DNA from: Mesorhizobium neociceri
GTDB lineage: Bacteria > Pseudomonadota > Alphaproteobacteria > Rhizobiales > Rhizobiaceae
Direction: 5' to 3'
Length of the DNA: 64,000 nucleotides
Assembly (NCBI RefSeq): GCF_013520985.1
Contig: NZ_JACDTY010000002.1
Location: 372,001 to 436,000 of the forward strand
Shown here: piece after piece, positions 7,728 through 16,955 of the stretch
Layout: every line of letters begins with the position of its first letter
Numbering within the stretch: the first letter of the stretch is position 1
Notes under the pieces: generated by a model
Seen by the model: the letters and a program-made list of their open reading frames with translations, nothing else
What the model was told of the DNA's origin: nothing
The model's database searches: none
Program-made: the position numbers and the translations under genes

Positions 7728-9059
7728 TCAGGCGGTGTCGAACATCGAGATCCCCACCGATTCCGGGTTGAGGAACACGGTGCGCGGCCACGATATCTGC
7801 ACGATGGCGCCCTCGCCCAGCCCGCTCGAATTGCGAAAATCGAGCGTGGCGCCGGAGCGTTCGAGCAAGGTCTTGGCGATGAAGAGCCCAAGACCGAGGC
7901 CGCCACCGGCTTCGTTGCCCTGGCGCGTCGACATATAGGGCTCACCGATGCGGTCGATGATTTCGGGCGGAAAGCCCGGCCCGTCATCGATGATCGAGAA
8001 GGTGACGTCGAGCTCGTCCCAGCTCCAGCGCACGGTGACCGTCGTGCGAGCGAAGTCGACGGCGTTCTCGACCAGATTGCCGAGGCCGTAAATGACGCCA
8101 GGATTGCGCCGGCCGACCGGTTCAGGGCCGATGCGCTCGCCCGGCCGCAGCTTGATCGAGATGCCGAAATCGCGGTGCGGCGCCGTCACCTCCTCGACCA
8201 GCGAGGTCAGAGGCAGGCGCGACAGATGCGCCTCACCCTCGGAGGACAGGCTGGTCAGGCGCTTCAGGATTTCACGGCAGCGCTCGCTCTGCGACCGCAA
8301 CAGCTTCACATCCTCGCCATGTTTCGGATCGTCACCTAGCGCCTTTTCCATCTCCTTGGAGACAAGCGCGATGGTGGCGAGCGGCGTGCCGAGCTCATGC
8401 GCGGCGGCGGCGGCGAGGCCATCCAGCGCCGACAGATGCTGTTCGCGCTGCAGCACCAGTTCGGTGGCGGCAAGCGCGTTGGCGAGCAGGCGGGCCTCCT
8501 CGGCGACGCGGAAGGCGTAGATGGCGGTAAAGGCGATCGACGAGAACACCGCCATCCATATGCCAGCGACATAGATGAATGGCATGGGCAGCGGCGCGCC
8601 CTCATACCAGGGCAGCGGCAGATGGAAGAACACCAGCAAGCTTGCCCCCACTATCACCAGCCCGCCGAGAATGGCGGTCAGCCGCAGTGGCAACGATGTC
8701 GCCGAGACGACCACAGGCACGGTCATCAGCAGCGAAAACGGATTGGTGAGACCGCCGGTCATGTAGAGCAGGCCGGCAAGCTGCAGGCTGTCGAAGGTCA
8801 GGATGAAGAAGGCCGGGAACGGGGTCAGCCGGTGCGCTGCCGGATAGCGGAAGGTCAGCACCAGGTTCAGCCAGGCCGAGCAGGCGATCAGTGCGAAGCA
8901 GAGGCTGACCGGCAGCGGGAATTTCAACCCATAGGCGACGACCAGCACGGTCAGACTCTGGCCGACAATGGCCAGCCAGCGCAGCCGGATCAGTGTGTTG
9001 AGGCGCAGCCGCTGGCTTTGCTGGAAGTCTGGCGCGTGCAGAATGTTGATCATGGCCAA
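7728..9059 (-). CDS. regB: Redox sensor histidine kinase RegB/ActS/PrrB
   Basis: A 443-residue membrane sensor kinase with about six N-terminal membrane helices. The quinone-binding loop GGLTNPF is at residues 102-108. The H-box AAHELGTPLATI contains His221. The redox-active Cys261 lies exactly 40 residues after it, as Cys265 does after His225 in Rhodobacter RegB. The ATPase domain follows (N-box NLVENAVDFA, DDGPGFP, GGGLGLGLFIAKTLL). It senses the quinone pool and phosphorylates RegA, encoded just downstream. Confidence 0.95.
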   Translation of the reverse strand: MAMINILHAPDFQQSQRLRLNTLIRLRWLAIVGQSLTVLVVAYGLKFPLPVSLCFALIACSAWLNLVLTFRYPAAHRLTPFPAFFILTFDSLQLAGLLYMTGGLTNPFSLLMTVPVVVSATSLPLRLTAILGGLVIVGASLLVFFHLPLPWYEGAPLPMPFIYVAGIWMAVFSSIAFTAIYAFRVAEEARLLANALAATELVLQREQHLSALDGLAAAAAHELGTPLATIALVSKEMEKALGDDPKHGEDVKLLRSQSERCREILKRLTSLSSEGEAHLSRLPLTSLVEEVTAPHRDFGISIKLRPGERIGPEPVGRRNPGVIYGLGNLVENAVDFARTTVTVRWSWDELDVTFSIIDDGPGFPPEIIDRIGEPYMSTRQGNEAGGGLGLGLFIAKTLLERSGATLDFRNSSGLGEGAIVQISWPRTVFLNPESVGISMFDTA

Positions 9060-9094
9060 GGATTATAACCGGGAAAGGACGAGCGCTACTGTTT

Positions 9095-9143
9095 GACCAT
9101 GATCTTTTCCGAAAACCGGTTTCCACTTTTCGGGATCATGGTC
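9095..9143. repeat. Short rhizobial palindromic element
   Basis: A 49-bp palindrome with perfect outer arms GACCATGATC (9095-9104) and GATCATGGTC (9134-9143) around a centre containing CCGAAAACCGGTTTCC. This short family is common in Rhizobiales. Its end touches the stop codon of hrpB, so it separates hrpB from regB and may act as an mRNA 3' end structure. Confidence 0.75.
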
Positions 9144-11722
9144 TAGGTCCCCCGCGGTTTTGCTCGCGCCGTGGCGGCGGCGAGCAGCGGATTTTCCGGC
9201 CAGACATGGCGGGGATAGCGGCCGCGCATGTCGGTGCGCACCTCGGCCCAGGAGCCGCGCCAGAAGCCGGGCAGGTCGCGCGTCGTCTGGATCGGCCGAT
9301 GCGCCGGCGACAACAGCTCCAGCGTCAGCGGCACGGTGCCGTTGGCGATAGCGGGATGGCGGTCGAGGCCGAACAGTTCCTGCACGCGGATAGCCAGCAC
9401 CGGCCATTCGCCGTCATAGCGGATCGGCACGTGGCTGCCGGACGGCGCATCGAAATGGGTCGGCGCCAGTGTGCCGATCTTGCGCTGCAATTCATGCGGC
9501 ACCAGCGCCATCAGTCCTGAAGACAGCGCGCCAGGATCGATCGATGCGAAGGACGCCTTGCCGGGCAGGAACGCCAGCAGCCAGTCGTCGAGGCGTTCGA
9601 GCAGGGCCGCGTCCGAAACATCGGGCCAAGGCGCGCCCAGGCCGCGATGCAACCAGCCAAGGCGCTGCCGCAGCGTCTCCCCGTCCTTGCCCCACTCCAG
9701 CAGCGACAGCCCGTGTTCGCGCAAGGCTTCCAATATGGCACGGTCAGCGTCAGTGCCGGTCGGCGCCGGCAGCATGCGCTCGGACAAAGTGATGGCGCCA
9801 AGCCTGGCCGTCTCGCGCACCCGCACCGCGCGCCGCTCGCGGTCGAAGCTCACCTCGCGGCGGGTCTCGATCCTGTCGGAGAGCGCTGCGCGGATGTCGG
9901 CCTCGTCGACCGCTGCCGCCGCGGTAATGCGGGCATTCTGCGCCTTGCCCTGCAGATCGGCGACGACCAGCCAGGCCTCGCCCGCCAGCGGGTCGGCGGC
10001 GTCGAGCATGGCGCCGGAGCCATTGGCCAGCACGAAACGCCCGCGCTCGCCACGCGCCTTGGCGACGCGGTCCGGCCAGGCATGGATGAGCAAAAGACCG
10101 GCGTTCTTACCCTCCCCCTTGTGGGGAGGGTCGGCGAGCATGCCTTGCGCAGCAAGGCGGGGGAGACGGGGTGGGGGTGCCGCGCTCGGCCTACCCCCAC
10201 CCCGCTCCGCTTCGCGGATCGACCCTCCCCACAAGGGGGAGGGTGAAGAGGCCTGCTTCGCCAGCCGCTCGGCAAGCTGCCTTGCCGCCACAGCACGCGG
10301 CGATTTCTCGCTGCGAAACCGCATCAGACGCCGTTCGAGGTCGGCGCCGTCACCGCCGAGGCCTCGCTCGGTGAGCAGCACGGCGAGCGTCGCCGCTTCG
10401 AGCGCGTGGCCGGTACCTGCGGCTTCAGCGACCATGTGCGCCAGCCTTACCGGCAGCGCCAGCTTGCGCATCGCGCCACCCGCCTCGGTCAGCCGTCCGG
10501 CGGCGTCGATGGCGTGCAGCGCACTGAGCAGCGCCCGCGCTTCGTTGAGCGCCGGGGTGGGCGGCGGATCGAGGAAGGAGAGGCTCGCTGGATCGGCGAC
10601 GCCGAAAGCTGCGCAGTCGAGCAGCAGGCCGGACAGATCGGCTTCAAGGATTTCGGGCGGGGTGAAGGCGGGAAGTGCCGCCGTCTGTTCGGCCCGCCAC
10701 AGGCGGATGGCGACGCCGGCTTGCGTGCGGCCGGCGCGGCCGGCGCGCTGGTCGGCCGATGCCCTGGAAACACGCACAGTCTCCAGCCGGGTCAGGCCGC
10801 TCGCCGGCTCGTAGCGCGGCAGGCGCGACAGGCCGGAATCGATGACGACGCGCACGCCGTCGATGGTGATCGAGGTCTCGGCGATCGACGTCGCCAGCAC
10901 CACCTTGCGGCGACCCGGCGGCGCCGGCTTGATGGCGGCGTCCTGCGCCCTGTTGTCGAGCTGGCCATAGAGCGGCACGATGTCGGTGTCGGCGCCGAGG
11001 CGGCCCTGCAGCCGCTCGGCGGTGCGCTCGATCTCGCGCTGGCCGGGCAGGAAAGCGAGCACGCTGCCGCTCTCCTCGGCAAGGGCGGAACGGATCGCCT
11101 TGGCCATGGCGTCTTCGATGGGGATGCCGGCTGGCCGTTCGTCGTAACGGATGTCGACGGGAAAGGCGCGGCCTTGGCTTTCGATCACCGGGGCGCCGGA
11201 CAGGAGTTTCGCAACGCGCGCGCCGTCGAGCGTCGCCGACATCACCAGCAGCCGCAGGTCCGGCCGTAGCGCGCTTTGCACATCCAGCGCCAGCGCGAGA
11301 CCAAAATCTCCGTCGAGCGAGCGTTCGTGGAACTCATCGAAAATGACTGCCGAGATGCCGGGCAGTTCGGGATCGTCGAGGATCATGCGCGCCAGCACGC
11401 CTTCGGTGACGACCAGGATTTTTGTCCGGGCCGAGGTGCGGTTTTCCATGCGCATGGCGTAGCCGACGGTCTCACCCGGCTCCTCGCCAAGCAATTCGGC
11501 CATGCGACGGGCGGCGGCGCGGGCGGCGAGCCGGCGCGGTTCGAGCAGGACGATCTTGCCGGCGCCCAGCCAGGGCGCGTCGAGCAGCGCCAGCGGCACC
11601 AGAGTCGTCTTGCCGGCGCCGGGCGGCGCCACCAGCACGGCGCTGTTGCCAACGCCGAGCGCCTCGCTCAGAGCCGGCAGTACGGCGGACACCGGAAGCT
11701 CCGGCAAGGGTCTTGTCGTCAT
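9143..11722 (-). CDS. hrpB: ATP-dependent helicase HrpB, with an in-frame palindromic insertion
   Basis: An 859-residue DEAH-type RNA helicase. Visible motifs are Walker A (APPGAGKTT, residues 33-41), DEFH (VIFDEFHERS), SAT (LLVMSATLDG), and motifs V and VI (ATSIAETSITIDGV, QRAGRAGR). The HrpB-type C-terminal domain ends with the usual Trp-Pro-rich tail. Homologues are about 810-825 residues. The extra length is explained by residues about 493-538 (SPSPLWGG to PPHKGEG), which are translated from a palindromic element at 10109-10244 rather than being native helicase sequence. The cellular role of HrpB is poorly known. Confidence 0.92.
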   Translation of the reverse strand: MTTRPLPELPVSAVLPALSEALGVGNSAVLVAPPGAGKTTLVPLALLDAPWLGAGKIVLLEPRRLAARAAARRMAELLGEEPGETVGYAMRMENRTSARTKILVVTEGVLARMILDDPELPGISAVIFDEFHERSLDGDFGLALALDVQSALRPDLRLLVMSATLDGARVAKLLSGAPVIESQGRAFPVDIRYDERPAGIPIEDAMAKAIRSALAEESGSVLAFLPGQREIERTAERLQGRLGADTDIVPLYGQLDNRAQDAAIKPAPPGRRKVVLATSIAETSITIDGVRVVIDSGLSRLPRYEPASGLTRLETVRVSRASADQRAGRAGRTQAGVAIRLWRAEQTAALPAFTPPEILEADLSGLLLDCAAFGVADPASLSFLDPPPTPALNEARALLSALHAIDAAGRLTEAGGAMRKLALPVRLAHMVAEAAGTGHALEAATLAVLLTERGLGGDGADLERRLMRFRSEKSPRAVAARQLAERLAKQASSPSPLWGGSIREAERGGGRPSAAPPPRLPRLAAQGMLADPPHKGEGKNAGLLLIHAWPDRVAKARGERGRFVLANGSGAMLDAADPLAGEAWLVVADLQGKAQNARITAAAAVDEADIRAALSDRIETRREVSFDRERRAVRVRETARLGAITLSERMLPAPTGTDADRAILEALREHGLSLLEWGKDGETLRQRLGWLHRGLGAPWPDVSDAALLERLDDWLLAFLPGKASFASIDPGALSSGLMALVPHELQRKIGTLAPTHFDAPSGSHVPIRYDGEWPVLAIRVQELFGLDRHPAIANGTVPLTLELLSPAHRPIQTTRDLPGFWRGSWAEVRTDMRGRYPRHVWPENPLLAAATARAKPRGT
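10109..10244. repeat. Palindromic element inserted in frame inside hrpB
   Basis: Outer arms of about 24 bases (10109-10132 and 10221-10244) are near-perfect inverted repeats (TACCCTCCCCCTTGTGGGGA on the left). Inner arms around 10173 and 10193 (GGGGTGGGGGT / ACCCCCACCCC) pair as well. The element is normally intergenic in rhizobia. Here it keeps the hrpB frame open and adds about 45 residues, much as Rickettsia palindromic elements do in their host genes. Confidence 0.8.
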
Positions 11723-11769
11723 CGCGTCCGCATATCAGCGGCCGCCCTTGCCGTGCAACCGCCGCTCGC

Positions 11770-12660
11770 TCACAGTCTTGTCCGCGAAAGCGGGTTCCAG
11801 CGCACCGTACCCAACCGCACTTCCTCGCGCACCATGGTCAGCAGGCCGGAAGCGCCAACCACGGCGAGGCCGACCAGGGACAGCCAGTCGGGATATTCCT
11901 GGAAGAACAGCGCGCCGAGAATCACTGCCCACACGATCTGCGAATAATGTGTCGGCGCGATGCGGTTGGCGGGCGCGTATTTGGCGGCCAGGAGTTGCAG
12001 CAACTGTCCGCAAGCTGCGAACGCGCCCGCCATCACCAGCCACAGCAGTTGCATCGCGTTGGGAAGGGTAAACGATGTGACGGCGACGCCTATGCCGTTG
12101 AACACCAGGCCATAGCCGACCAGCACGCCCAGCATGGTGGTGCGCTTTTCCTGCTGCGCCAGCGATCGGGTCAGGATGATGTTGGTGGCGGCCAGGAAGG
12201 CAACGGTGAAGGCGGCGAGGTGGCCGAGATGCAATTCGCGAAAACCCGGCCGCACCACCAGCATGACGCCGGCAAAGCCGGCAAACACCGCCAGCCAGCG
12301 CCAGGGTCCGACCTTCTCCTTGAGCACCAGCGTCGACAGAATCGTAACGCAGAGCGGCGCCAGGAAGATCAGCGCATAGGTCTCGGCCAGCGGAATGGTG
12401 GTGAAGGCATAGACGCTGAGCAAGCCCGATGCCATGCCGGCCCAGGCGCGGGCGTGCACCGCCCATGGCCGCTTCGTGCGCCAGAAACCACGCCAGCGCT
12501 CATCGGCCGGCCGGCTGAAAAACAGGAAGCCGCCGGCAAACAGCGTCACGAAGAAGGCGATCTCGAAGACGGTGAACTGTGCGCCAAGGCTCTTGATAAC
12601 GGCATCGCTGCACGAATAGCTTGCATAGGCGATGAGGGCGAGCAGGATTCCGTTCGTCAC
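11770..12660 (-). CDS. EamA/DMT family transporter
   Basis: A 296-residue protein with ten predicted membrane helices in two repeated halves (EamA domains about residues 5-135 and 145-280). The conserved end of the first half, AETYALIFLAPLCVTILSTLVLKEKV, and of the second, LGALFFQEYPDWLSLVGLAVV, are visible. DMT proteins export small metabolites such as amino acids; the substrate cannot be read from sequence. The start is GTG at 12660. It is divergent from the PIG-L gene, with only 26 bases between the start codons. Confidence 0.85.
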   Translation of the reverse strand: MTNGILLALIAYASYSCSDAVIKSLGAQFTVFEIAFFVTLFAGGFLFFSRPADERWRGFWRTKRPWAVHARAWAGMASGLLSVYAFTTIPLAETYALIFLAPLCVTILSTLVLKEKVGPWRWLAVFAGFAGVMLVVRPGFRELHLGHLAAFTVAFLAATNIILTRSLAQQEKRTTMLGVLVGYGLVFNGIGVAVTSFTLPNAMQLLWLVMAGAFAACGQLLQLLAAKYAPANRIAPTHYSQIVWAVILGALFFQEYPDWLSLVGLAVVGASGLLTMVREEVRLGTVRWNPLSRTRL

Positions 12661-12686
12661 GTTTTTCCATTTCCGGGGAGAGTGCG

Positions 12687-13385
12687 GTGAAGGTATTGGC
12701 GCTCGGGGCGCATCCGGACGACATCGAGATATTCATGTTCGGTACGCTGGCCGCCTATGCGGCGCAAGGCGCAGACCTGACTTTCGCCATAGCCACGGAT
12801 GGCGCCAAGGGCGGCAAGGGCGACCCGAGCGTTTTGGCTCGTGTCCGGCGCGAGGAAGCGACGGCCGCTGCGGCGTTGCTCGGCGCGACCCCACGATTCC
12901 TCGACTTTCCCGACGGCGAACTGGTGGCCGATGCGGCGCTGATCGGTTCGCTGAAAACGCTGATACGCGAAACCGGAGCAAATCTGGTTATCACGCATGC
13001 GGCCAACGACTATCACGCCGACCACCGCGCGCTGTCGGACGGCATGCGCATCGCGGCTTCCTTCTCTGTGCCGGTGCTGCATGCCGATACGATGGGCGGC
13101 ACTGGATTTTCGCCGACGCATTACGTCGACATTTCCGCATACCGCGATGTCAAAACGCAGGCGATCCGCGCGCACCGGTCGCAGATGCCGGAACAATATG
13201 TCGACCGAGCGCGTGTCCAGAATGAGTTTCGCGCCGGGCAGTGCAACAGCGTCCCCGGTTCACTGGCCGAGGCCTTCCGCTTCGAGCCGACATTTCCCTT
13301 CGCCGATATCCGCGCATTGCTGCCGCCGGCGCCGCCTGTCCGGCCGGTGACACCACAGACCAACGTTGTAAGAGACGCCAGCTAA
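12687..13385 (+). CDS. PIG-L family deacetylase
   Basis: A 232-residue LmbE-like zinc enzyme. The first metal motif AHPDD is at residues 8-12 (ALGAHPDDIEIFMFGTLA), and a second cluster (THAANDYHADHRALSD, about 104-119) supplies the third metal ligand. Such enzymes deacetylate N-acetylglucosaminyl compounds or similar amides in the cytoplasm. The substrate is unknown. The GTG start at 12687 follows a GGGGAGAG site. Confidence 0.85.
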   Translation: MKVLALGAHPDDIEIFMFGTLAAYAAQGADLTFAIATDGAKGGKGDPSVLARVRREEATAAAALLGATPRFLDFPDGELVADAALIGSLKTLIRETGANLVITHAANDYHADHRALSDGMRIAASFSVPVLHADTMGGTGFSPTHYVDISAYRDVKTQAIRAHRSQMPEQYVDRARVQNEFRAGQCNSVPGSLAEAFRFEPTFPFADIRALLPPAPPVRPVTPQTNVVRDAS

Positions 13386-13446
13386 ACAACTTCCGAGCGA
13401 ACCCTTCGGCAATCATTTCCCAACGATTTCAATCCTCGTTTCGTGA

Positions 13447-13462
13447 TGCTGCAACGCAGCAA
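13447..13462 (+). promoter_or_regulatory. CTGC-N3-GCAG box upstream of the transporter operon
   Basis: TGCTGCAACGCAGCAA contains a perfect CTGC-N3-GCAG. It belongs to a set of similar boxes at 33404, 43573, 43625, 52249, 55060, 55072 and 61846. PhaR/AniA of alphaproteobacteria is known to bind CTGC-N3-GCAG. That this regulator acts here is inference. Confidence 0.45.
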
Positions 13463-13476
13463 CGAATTCGCTTGCC

Positions 13477-13517
13477 TTGTTTAGTAAAAATTGCATCACT
13501 AAACAAATTACTAAACA
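13477..13517 (+). promoter_or_regulatory. Inverted repeat operator candidate before the ABC/dihydroxyacetone kinase operon
   Basis: TTGTTTAGT (13477-13485) and ACTAAACAA (13498-13506) are a perfect nine-base inverted repeat with a 12-base spacer. A third half-site, ACTAAACA, follows at 13510-13517, 12 bases after the second. This AT-rich cluster stands out in GC-rich DNA and lies about 100 bases before the binding-protein gene. It probably binds a sugar-type repressor; the regulator is not in the window. Confidence 0.5.
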
Positions 13518-13619
13518 TCTGCGACGCACCGCGCCGCCATGTTTGGGCCCTCGGAGGAGCGAGGGTTGAAGGGCTCTTGAAACCGCCATCCGGGCGCGTT
13601 TCGCAAATGGGAGGAAGGC

Positions 13620-14951
13620 ATGAAATCGAGCTTGAAACTGGCGTTGGGACTGGCCTCGGCGATTACTGCGTCGACAGCCGTCTCGAACGTTGCGCACGCT
13701 GAAGACCTGACGCTGTGCTGGGCCGCCTGGGATCCTGCCAACGCGCTTGTCGAACTGTCCAAGGACTTTACCAAGGAAACCGGCATCGGCATGAAATTCG
13801 AATTCGTGCCGTGGACCAACTATGCCGACCGCTTCCTCAACGAGCTCAACTCGCATGGCAAGCTTTGCGACCTGATCATCGGCGACAGCCAGTGGATCGG
13901 CGGCTCGGCCGAGAACGGCCACTACGTCAAGCTGAACGACTTCTTCGACAAGGAGAAGATCAGCATGGACGACTTCGTGCCGGCAACCGTCGTCGGCTAT
14001 TCCGAATGGCCGAAGAACACGCCGAACTACTGGGCGCTGCCTGCCATGGGCGACGTCGTCGGCTGGACCTACCGCAAGGACTGGTTCTCCAAGCCGGAAC
14101 TGCAGAAGGAATTCAAGGAAAAGTACGGTTGGGATCTCGGCCCGCCGACCACCTTCGACCAGCTGAAGCAGATCGCGGAGTTCTTCCAGAAGCGCGAGAT
14201 CGACGGCAAGACCGTCTATGGCGCCTCGATCTATACCGAGCGCGGCTCGGAAGGCATCACCATGGGTGCCATGGACGTGCTCTACAGCTTCGGCTTCCAG
14301 TACGAAAACCCCAAGAAGCCCTACGAGATGGAAGGCTTCGTCAATTCCGAGAAATCGGTGAAGGGGTTGGAATTCTACAAGGCGCTCTATGATTGCTGCA
14401 CCCCGCCCGGCGCGTCGAACAGCTACATGGGCGAAGGCGTCGACGCCTTCAAATCCGGCCAGGTGGCCATGCATATGAACTTCGCCTTCACCTGGCCCGG
14501 CCTGCAGAAGGACGAGAATGTCGGCGGCGACAAGATCGGCTACTTCGTCAATCCCAAGGGTCCGGACGGCGAGCAGTTCGCCCAGCTCGGCGGCCAGGGT
14601 ATTTCGGTCGTGTCCTATTCCGACAAGCAGGAATCGGCGCTGAAATACATCAAGTGGTTCGCCAACAAGGATGTGCAGGCCAAGTGGTGGTCGCTGGGCG
14701 GCTATTCCTGCCTGAACGCGGTGGTGAAGGACCCGGCCTTCCCGGCCAGCCAGCCCTACGCGCAGACCTTCCTCGACTCGATGGCGATCGTGAAGGACTT
14801 CTGGGCCGAGCCCAGCTACGCACCGCTGCTGCAGGCTTCGCAGAAGCGCTTCCACGACTATGTCGTCGCCGGCCAGGGTTCGGCCAAGGATGCGCTTGAC
14901 GGCCTGGTCAAGGACTGGACGCAAGTGTTCCAAGACGACGGCAAGATGTAA
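13620..14951 (+). CDS. ABC transporter solute-binding protein (CUT1 family, family 1)
   Basis: A 443-residue periplasmic protein with a clear signal peptide (MKSSLKLALGLASAITASTA, cleavage after AHA near residue 28). The mature part has the family-1 sugar-binding fold (LCWAAWDPANALVELSKDF, then GDVVGWTYRKDWF and a C-terminal Trp-rich binding region). It captures the substrate for the permeases encoded next. The start ATG has a strong GGAGGAAGGC site. Because the operon continues into dihydroxyacetone kinases, the substrate is probably a triose, glycerol-like polyol or a sugar metabolised through dihydroxyacetone. That is inferred from context only. Confidence 0.85.
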   Translation: MKSSLKLALGLASAITASTAVSNVAHAEDLTLCWAAWDPANALVELSKDFTKETGIGMKFEFVPWTNYADRFLNELNSHGKLCDLIIGDSQWIGGSAENGHYVKLNDFFDKEKISMDDFVPATVVGYSEWPKNTPNYWALPAMGDVVGWTYRKDWFSKPELQKEFKEKYGWDLGPPTTFDQLKQIAEFFQKREIDGKTVYGASIYTERGSEGITMGAMDVLYSFGFQYENPKKPYEMEGFVNSEKSVKGLEFYKALYDCCTPPGASNSYMGEGVDAFKSGQVAMHMNFAFTWPGLQKDENVGGDKIGYFVNPKGPDGEQFAQLGGQGISVVSYSDKQESALKYIKWFANKDVQAKWWSLGGYSCLNAVVKDPAFPASQPYAQTFLDSMAIVKDFWAEPSYAPLLQASQKRFHDYVVAGQGSAKDALDGLVKDWTQVFQDDGKM

Positions 14952-15060
14952 CCGGCTCCTCCCGAGCTACATCGACGCGTCCCGTGCCGCCCTTGGCACG
15001 GGACGCAGTTCAGATAAATTCATGACAGAGACGACCCACGTGACCGAAGCAGGACTCACC

Positions 15061-16008
15061 ATGCTCAATCGGACTGCGGAGAACGTTGCCCGGGCGACCC
15101 CGGAGCCGTTGGCCCGCAAGGTCCGGGGCATCAGCGACAAGGGCCTCGCCTGGCTGTTCATTTCGCCGACGATCCTGTTGCTCTTGGCCATCAACATCTT
15201 CCCGCTGTTCTGGGCGATCTATCTGTCCTTCACCAACTTCCGGGCAAACCGCCCGAACGAGGTAGTGAAGAATCTCGGTTTTGCCAATTACCAACGCATC
15301 CTCGGCGACCAGGACATCTGGATCGCCATGCAGACGACCGCGCATTTCGTGTTCTGGACGATCCTGCTGCAGACCCTGATCGGCTTCACGCTGGCATGGC
15401 TGATCGATCGCAAGTTCCGCGGCCACGCCTTCTGGACGACCATCATCCTGGTGCCGATGATGCTGTCGCCGGCGGTGGTCGGCAATTTCTGGCGCTTCCT
15501 CTACGAGCCGCAGATCGGCCTGTTCGCCTACGCCATCTCGTTCGTCACCCGCATCCCGCCGACCGATATCCAGATGCTGTCAAACGTGTCACTGGCGCCG
15601 TGGTCGATCATCATCGTCGACACCTGGATGTGGACGCCCTACGTGATGCTGATCTGCCTCGCCGGCCTGCGCTCCATCCCTGAATACATCTATGAGGCGG
15701 CCGAGGTCGACCGCGCCTCCAACTGGCGGCAGTTCTGGTCGATCACGCTGCCGATGGCGCTGCCCTTCATCATGCTGGCGGTGCTGTTTCGCGGCATCGA
15801 GAACTTCAAGATGTTCGACATGGTCAACCTGTTGACCGGCGGCGGGCCGGGCTCGACCACCGAGGTCGCGTCGATCACGCTGAAACGGCAGGCTTTCGAG
15901 AGCTGGCGCACCGGCTATTCCTCGGCCTTCGCCATCATCCTGTTCGTCGCCGTGTTCGGGCTGGCCAACATCTACGTCAAGGCGCTCAACAAGGTGAAGC
16001 AGAGATGA
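15061..16008 (+). CDS. ABC sugar permease 1
   Basis: A 315-residue inner-membrane protein with six membrane helices. The EAA loop that contacts the ATPase is visible (EYIYEAAEVDRASNWRQFWS, then ITLPMALP). The ATG at 15061 was chosen because GCAGGACTCACC precedes it; the frame is open for 200 bases upstream without a good site. It forms the importer channel with the next gene product and overlaps it by four bases (ATGA). Confidence 0.88.
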   Translation: MLNRTAENVARATPEPLARKVRGISDKGLAWLFISPTILLLLAINIFPLFWAIYLSFTNFRANRPNEVVKNLGFANYQRILGDQDIWIAMQTTAHFVFWTILLQTLIGFTLAWLIDRKFRGHAFWTTIILVPMMLSPAVVGNFWRFLYEPQIGLFAYAISFVTRIPPTDIQMLSNVSLAPWSIIIVDTWMWTPYVMLICLAGLRSIPEYIYEAAEVDRASNWRQFWSITLPMALPFIMLAVLFRGIENFKMFDMVNLLTGGGPGSTTEVASITLKRQAFESWRTGYSSAFAIILFVAVFGLANIYVKALNKVKQR

Positions 16009-16955
16009 GCCTGACCACCGCCCACTCCGTCGTTGCCCCGTCGGGAACAGCAAAAGGCATCGCCGGCACGATCATCGTCGCCTACGCGCTGATCTCGATC
16101 GTGCCATTGCTGTGGATTTTTGCCACCAGCTTCAAGACGCCGCCGGATTCGATCGCCTATCCGCCGAAGATCGTCTTCCAGCCGAGCATCGAAGGCTATT
16201 GCAACCTGTTCACGACGCGGACGCGGCAGACGCCGGAATACATCAACTCGCTGGGGCCGGCGACCGGCTTCTGCGACGAGACGGTGCGCAAGCGCAACAT
16301 GGTGATTGCCGGCCCGTCGAACTTCCTGCCGCGCTTCGTCAATTCGCTGATCATCGCCTTCGGCTCGACGTTCTGCGCTGTCTTCCTCGGCACGCTGTCA
16401 GCCTATGGTTTCTCGCGCTTCAAGGTGCCGCTGGCGGATGACCTGCTTTTCTTCATCCTGTCGACGCGCTTCATGCCGCCGATCGCCGTCGCTATTCCGA
16501 TCTACCTGATGTACCGCGAGCTTGGCCTGTCCGACACCGCGCTCGGCATGATCCTGCTCTACACGGCGGTCAACGTCTCGCTGGCGGTGTGGCTGCTCAA
16601 GGGCTTCATCGACGAGATCCCGCGCGAGTATGAAGAAGCGGCGATGATCGACGGCTACACCAGGCTGCAGGCCTTCTGGCGCACCGTGCTGCCGCAGGCC
16701 ACCACCGGCATCGCCGCGACCGCCATCTTCTGCCTGATCTTCGCCTGGAACGAATATGCGTTCGCAGCCCTGCTCACCTCGGGCACTGCACAGACTGCGC
16801 CGCCCTTCATCCCGACCATTATCGGCGAAGGCGGCCAGGACTGGCCGGCGGTGGCGGCCGGAACGACGATCTTCCTGGTGCCGATCCTGGTTTTCACCAT
16901 CCTGCTTCGCAAACAATTGCTGCGCGGCATCACTTTCGGCGCGGTGCGCAAATGA
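16005..16955 (+). CDS. ABC sugar permease 2
   Basis: A 316-residue inner-membrane permease of the MalG type. The EAA loop is EYEEAAMIDGYTRLQAFWRT followed by VLPQATTG. A sizeable periplasmic loop lies between helices 1 and 2 (residues about 45-100), longer than usual. The start overlaps the previous stop and its end overlaps the small gene that follows, which indicates tight translational coupling. Confidence 0.88.
   Translation: MSLTTAHSVVAPSGTAKGIAGTIIVAYALISIVPLLWIFATSFKTPPDSIAYPPKIVFQPSIEGYCNLFTTRTRQTPEYINSLGPATGFCDETVRKRNMVIAGPSNFLPRFVNSLIIAFGSTFCAVFLGTLSAYGFSRFKVPLADDLLFFILSTRFMPPIAVAIPIYLMYRELGLSDTALGMILLYTAVNVSLAVWLLKGFIDEIPREYEEAAMIDGYTRLQAFWRTVLPQATTGIAATAIFCLIFAWNEYAFAALLTSGTAQTAPPFIPTIIGEGGQDWPAVAAGTTIFLVPILVFTILLRKQLLRGITFGAVRK

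Noticed and set aside
10109-10244. A CRISPR-like or attenuator structure
   Set aside because: There is only one palindrome with no spaced repeat units, and it lies inside an intact gene; it fits a dispersed palindromic element.
13413-14933. A long minus-strand open frame of 506 codons
   Set aside because: It is antisense to the solute-binding protein gene and arises from GC-rich codon use; it has no protein family pattern.
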